Shown here in pieces: positions 6,530 through 6,680 of a DNA stretch of 6,680 nt. The notes beneath the pieces are model-generated. The model did not search any database, was not told where the DNA came from, and was given only the letters and a program-made list of their open reading frames with translations. The stretch comes from an uncultured Verrucomicrobiales bacterium (GTDB lineage: Bacteria; Verrucomicrobiota; Verrucomicrobiia; Verrucomicrobiales; Akkermansiaceae): positions 1 to 6,680 of the forward strand of contig CALLBE010000005.1 of NCBI GenBank assembly GCA_938001985.1. Reading direction: 5' to 3'. How positions within the stretch are numbered: the stretch's first letter is position 1; each line of letters opens with the position of its first letter. The translations under genes and the position numbers were made by a program.

Positions 6530-6605
6530 GGCGGATTGGCCAAGTGGTTAAGGCGATGGTTTGCAAAACCGTTATTCTCCGGTTCGAATCCGGAATCCGC
6601 CTCCA
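6530..6605 (+). tRNA. trnC: tRNA-Cys (anticodon GCA) with encoded CCA
   Basis: The 76-base gene folds as a standard cloverleaf. The acceptor stem is GGCGGAT with ATCCGCC, and the D-arm is GCC...GGC around AAGTGGTTAA. The anticodon stem ATGGT/ACCGT (one T-G pair) holds the loop TTGCAAA, so the anticodon is GCA, which reads cysteine codons. A 5-base variable region precedes the T-arm TCCGG-TTCGAAT-CCGGA. The discriminator base is T at 6602, the identity base expected for tRNA-Cys, and CCA at 6603-6605 is encoded in the DNA. It stands alone, with no neighbouring tRNA in view and no sign of an integrated element at its 3' end within the 75 bases that remain. Confidence 0.97.
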
Positions 6606-6645
6606 TATTTTTTTAAACAAAGCTTGAAGTAAGTAAATCCAGCTT

Positions 6646-6673
6646 CCCCTTAAAAAAGCAAGGGGCTCCTTTT
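6646..6673 (+). terminator. Possible intrinsic terminator downstream of tRNA-Cys
   Basis: CCCCTT and AAGGGG (6646-6651 and 6660-6665) form a 6-bp stem with an 8-base A-rich loop, followed by CTCC and then TTTT. It is the first GC-containing hairpin after the tRNA. The T-run is short and displaced by four bases. A run of seven T directly after the tRNA (6608-6614) could also end transcription. The hairpin might instead belong to an unseen gene beyond the right edge. Confidence 0.4.
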
Positions 6674-6680
6674 ATCAATA

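Noticed and set aside
6418..6606. A 62-codon minus-strand reading frame covering the tRNA-Cys gene
   Set aside because: It is the reverse complement of the tRNA and its promoter, and the translation has no family pattern.
6605..6680. Integrated element or attachment site at the tRNA-Cys 3' end
   Set aside because: No duplicate of the tRNA 3' end and no integrase appear in the remaining 75 bases, which hold only a T-run and a hairpin. The window is too short to judge beyond its edge.

Overview
This window looks like a core-genome stretch of a free-living bacterium of moderate GC, most likely from the PVC group (Verrucomicrobiota, or a relative of Chlamydiota). The main clue is a 612-residue protein that carries a complete GreA module at its C-terminus; very long GreA proteins of this kind are known from Chlamydia. 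A 33-residue mS38/bS22-type basic protein and a long-form HisG fit this placement but do not prove it. The phylum is inferred from these proteins, not from a database comparison.

All protein genes lie on the minus strand; a tRNA gene lies on the plus strand at the right end. Reading in the direction of minus-strand transcription (right to left), the order is: hisG (first enzyme of histidine biosynthesis); a 33-codon gene for an extremely basic ribosomal-type protein; a very clear intrinsic terminator; thiH (radical SAM tyrosine lyase of thiamine biosynthesis); a dGTP triphosphohydrolase gene; the GreA-fusion gene; a second, weaker terminator; and the 5' two thirds of dprA, which runs off the left edge. 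To the right of hisG and divergent from it is tRNA-Cys(GCA), with a good sigma-70-type promoter and a possible terminator.

The genes do not form a single pathway. They are housekeeping functions: amino-acid and cofactor synthesis, dNTP control, transcription elongation, translation, and DNA uptake/recombination. hisG and the small basic protein probably share a transcript that ends at the strong terminator. thiH begins only 19 bases after that terminator's T-tract, with no room for an ordinary promoter in between. This raises the question of how thiH and possibly the two genes after it are transcribed.

The points most worth following are the GreA fusion with its uncharacterised N-terminal two thirds, the small gene that gene callers could easily skip, the terminator/thiH arrangement, the absence of a recognisable Shine-Dalgarno sequence at all six starts, and an inverted repeat just upstream of dprA. 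I see no mobile element, CRISPR array, defence system or foreign island here, and no convincing evidence of a wholly new system.
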